Below are positions 17,092 to 17,505 of a stretch of DNA of 17,505 nt, piece after piece. Positions within the stretch are counted from its first letter, which is position 1. The number at the start of each line of letters is the position of its first letter. The DNA is taken from the NCBI GenBank assembly GCA_023230285.1, contig JALNXP010000021.1, forward strand, positions 1-17,505, written 5' to 3'. The notes beneath the pieces were generated by a model, which had not been told where the DNA came from, did not search any database, and saw only the letters and a list, made by a program, of their open reading frames with translations. The translations under genes and the position numbers were made by a program. This DNA is from Bacteroidales bacterium. Its GTDB lineage: Bacteria; Bacteroidota; Bacteroidia; Bacteroidales; BM520.

Positions 17092-17126
17092 AAAAAAGAG
17101 GCATCAATAGATGTCTCTTTTTTTTT
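17092..17126 (+). terminator. Rho-independent terminator of tRNA-Arg
   Basis: AGAGGCATC (17097-17105) pairs with GATGTCTCT (17110-17118, one G-U) across a four-base loop, preceded by an A-run and followed by T to 17126. It begins two bases after the tRNA. Confidence 0.88.
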
Positions 17127-17198
17127 ATGGGACACGGATTTGATGGGACGCGGATTTGCACGGATTGGACGGAGGAAAATTTGATTTGCGTTTACTAA

Positions 17199-17269
17199 GC
17201 CGGTGACGTAACGACCAAGATATATCGTTGTTGCGGTAGCAGTAGAGACGATGTGTACATCGTCTCTAC
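17199..17269 (-). pseudogene. Decayed fragment of a T9SS sorting domain, homologous to the adjacent gene
   Basis: The 71 bases align along their length with 17373-17441 inside the neighbouring sorting domain, with a 2-base length difference. Shared blocks include gccgg, gtaacgac, tatcgttg and the whole palindrome. Read on the minus strand part of it gives TTIYLGRYVTG, parallel to ATIDLSRYSAG in the intact copy, but the frame is shifted relative to the palindrome and no longer continues. It appears to be a duplicated and decayed piece rather than a gene. Confidence 0.5.
17242..17269. repeat. 28-bp palindromic repeat, copy 1 (intergenic)
   Basis: The arms GTAGAGACGATG (17242-17253) and CATCGTCTCTAC (17258-17269) are perfect inverted copies around TGTA. 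The element matches copy 2 at 26 of 28 positions. It resembles the REP-like GTAGAGACG... palindromes that I recall from cyanobacteria and Bacteroidota. Confidence 0.85.
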
Positions 17270-17303
17270 GTGTTAATCTATTGCTTCCGCGTAAATTTGT
17301 GTC

Positions 17304-17505
17304 CTATCGTGCCACCACCACCTTCTTAATTACGCTAACACCTTCTTCTGTCGTAATCGTCAGCATATAGATGCCGGCACTGTAACGACTGAGGTCTATC
17401 GTTGCGGCGTTCTGTGGAGACGATGTGCACATCGTCTCTACCAATGCGCCTACCGAATTGTATACGGATATGGATTTGATGTTTGCATTGGCGGCGATGT
17501 TTACC
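17304..17505 (-). CDS. C-terminal end of a T9SS-exported protein (sorting domain), N-terminus cut off by window edge
   Basis: An open frame enters from the right edge and ends at TAG (17306-17304), giving 66 residues. They form the last part of a type A sorting domain: NIKSISVYNSVGALV, then ATIDLSRYSAGIYMLTI, then VSVIKKVVVAR, the usual 'VYN..G', 'L..Y..G.Y...', 'KK..V.' series. The protein is therefore a cargo of the type IX secretion system. The nature of its main body is not visible. The link between the second and third strands (VETMCTSS) is encoded by copy 2 of the 28-bp palindrome. The stop codon coincides with the edge of the composite repeat. Confidence 0.85.
   Translation of the reverse strand, partial: VNIAANANIKSISVYNSVGALVETMCTSSPQNAATIDLSRYSAGIYMLTITTEEGVSVIKKVVVAR
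17414..17441. repeat. 28-bp palindromic repeat, copy 2 (inside the sorting-domain coding sequence)
   Basis: GAGACGATG, TGCA and CATCGTCTC form a perfect 22-base palindrome (17417-17438). Flanking bases extend it to 28 with one G-T pair. It is in frame and translated as part of the sorting domain. Confidence 0.88.

Larger units (their letters stand above)
17129..17304. repeat. Composite repeat patch with degenerate direct and inverted repeats
   Basis: Two 16-base direct repeats, gggacacggatttgat (17129-17144) and gggacgcggatttgca (17145-17160), are followed by a further cggattggac. The right end (17286-17304) is an inverted version of 17146-17164: 14 of 19 bases match and every difference is an A/G transition. 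Between the arms lie a decayed sorting-domain fragment and a 28-bp palindrome. The right arm ends on the last base of the stop codon of the neighbouring gene. No ORF of note is present. It could be a small mobile or relic element; no transposase is encoded. Confidence 0.6.

Noticed and set aside
17015..17304. tRNA-Arg as the attachment site of an integrated island
   Set aside because: No duplicated tRNA 3' end and no integrase gene are present in the window.

Overview
The window is AT-rich bacterial DNA from the phylum Bacteroidota, most likely the order Bacteroidales. Three things support this. Several genes and the tRNA have the Bacteroidota -7 promoter motif TAnnTTTG a short distance upstream. 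An M1 peptidase and a partial protein at the right edge carry type IX secretion (T9SS) C-terminal sorting domains. The gene content (GLPGLI-like/PNGase F protein, OmpA/PorT-like barrel, large GuaB, family-specific lipoprotein) is typical of the phylum. The standard bacterial code fits throughout. Species cannot be named from sequence alone.

Left part, all on the minus strand. A cluster reads leftwards from 6769: a secreted M1 metallopeptidase with a sorting domain, a small lipoprotein, an M20D amidohydrolase and an HD-domain phosphohydrolase. The gaps are only 15, 2 and 18 bases, so this looks like one operon. It is followed by a 19-bp tandem repeat array and then a large secreted cysteine protease of clan CD (legumain/C13-like His and Cys motifs) with a beta-helix-like tail that runs off the left edge. 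A second leftward operon runs from 10968 to 6926: guaB (IMP dehydrogenase), an outer membrane beta-barrel protein, a FecCD-type permease and its ATPase, closed by a hairpin terminator.

Right part, plus strand. A glycosyltransferase is divergent from guaB. A TPR protein follows, coupled by a TAATG overlap to a SpoU-type RNA methyltransferase. Next come ornithine carbamoyltransferase with a clear terminator, a secreted PNGase F-like glycoasparaginase, and tRNA-Arg(ACG) with its own terminator. The last 380 bases hold a repeat-rich patch: degenerate direct and inverted repeats, two copies of a 28-bp palindrome, a decayed sorting-domain fragment, and the 3' end of a minus-strand T9SS cargo gene.

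Themes: extracellular protein and glycoprotein breakdown (M1, M20, clan CD protease, PNGase F), nucleotide and arginine metabolism, and a small mobile-looking repeat. The points most worth a second look are the palindrome placed inside a translated sorting domain with a decayed homologous copy beside it, the IMP dehydrogenase that matches the Tritrichomonas foetus enzyme in length and active-site numbering, and the tandem array next to the protease promoter. No complete new multi-gene system was evident.
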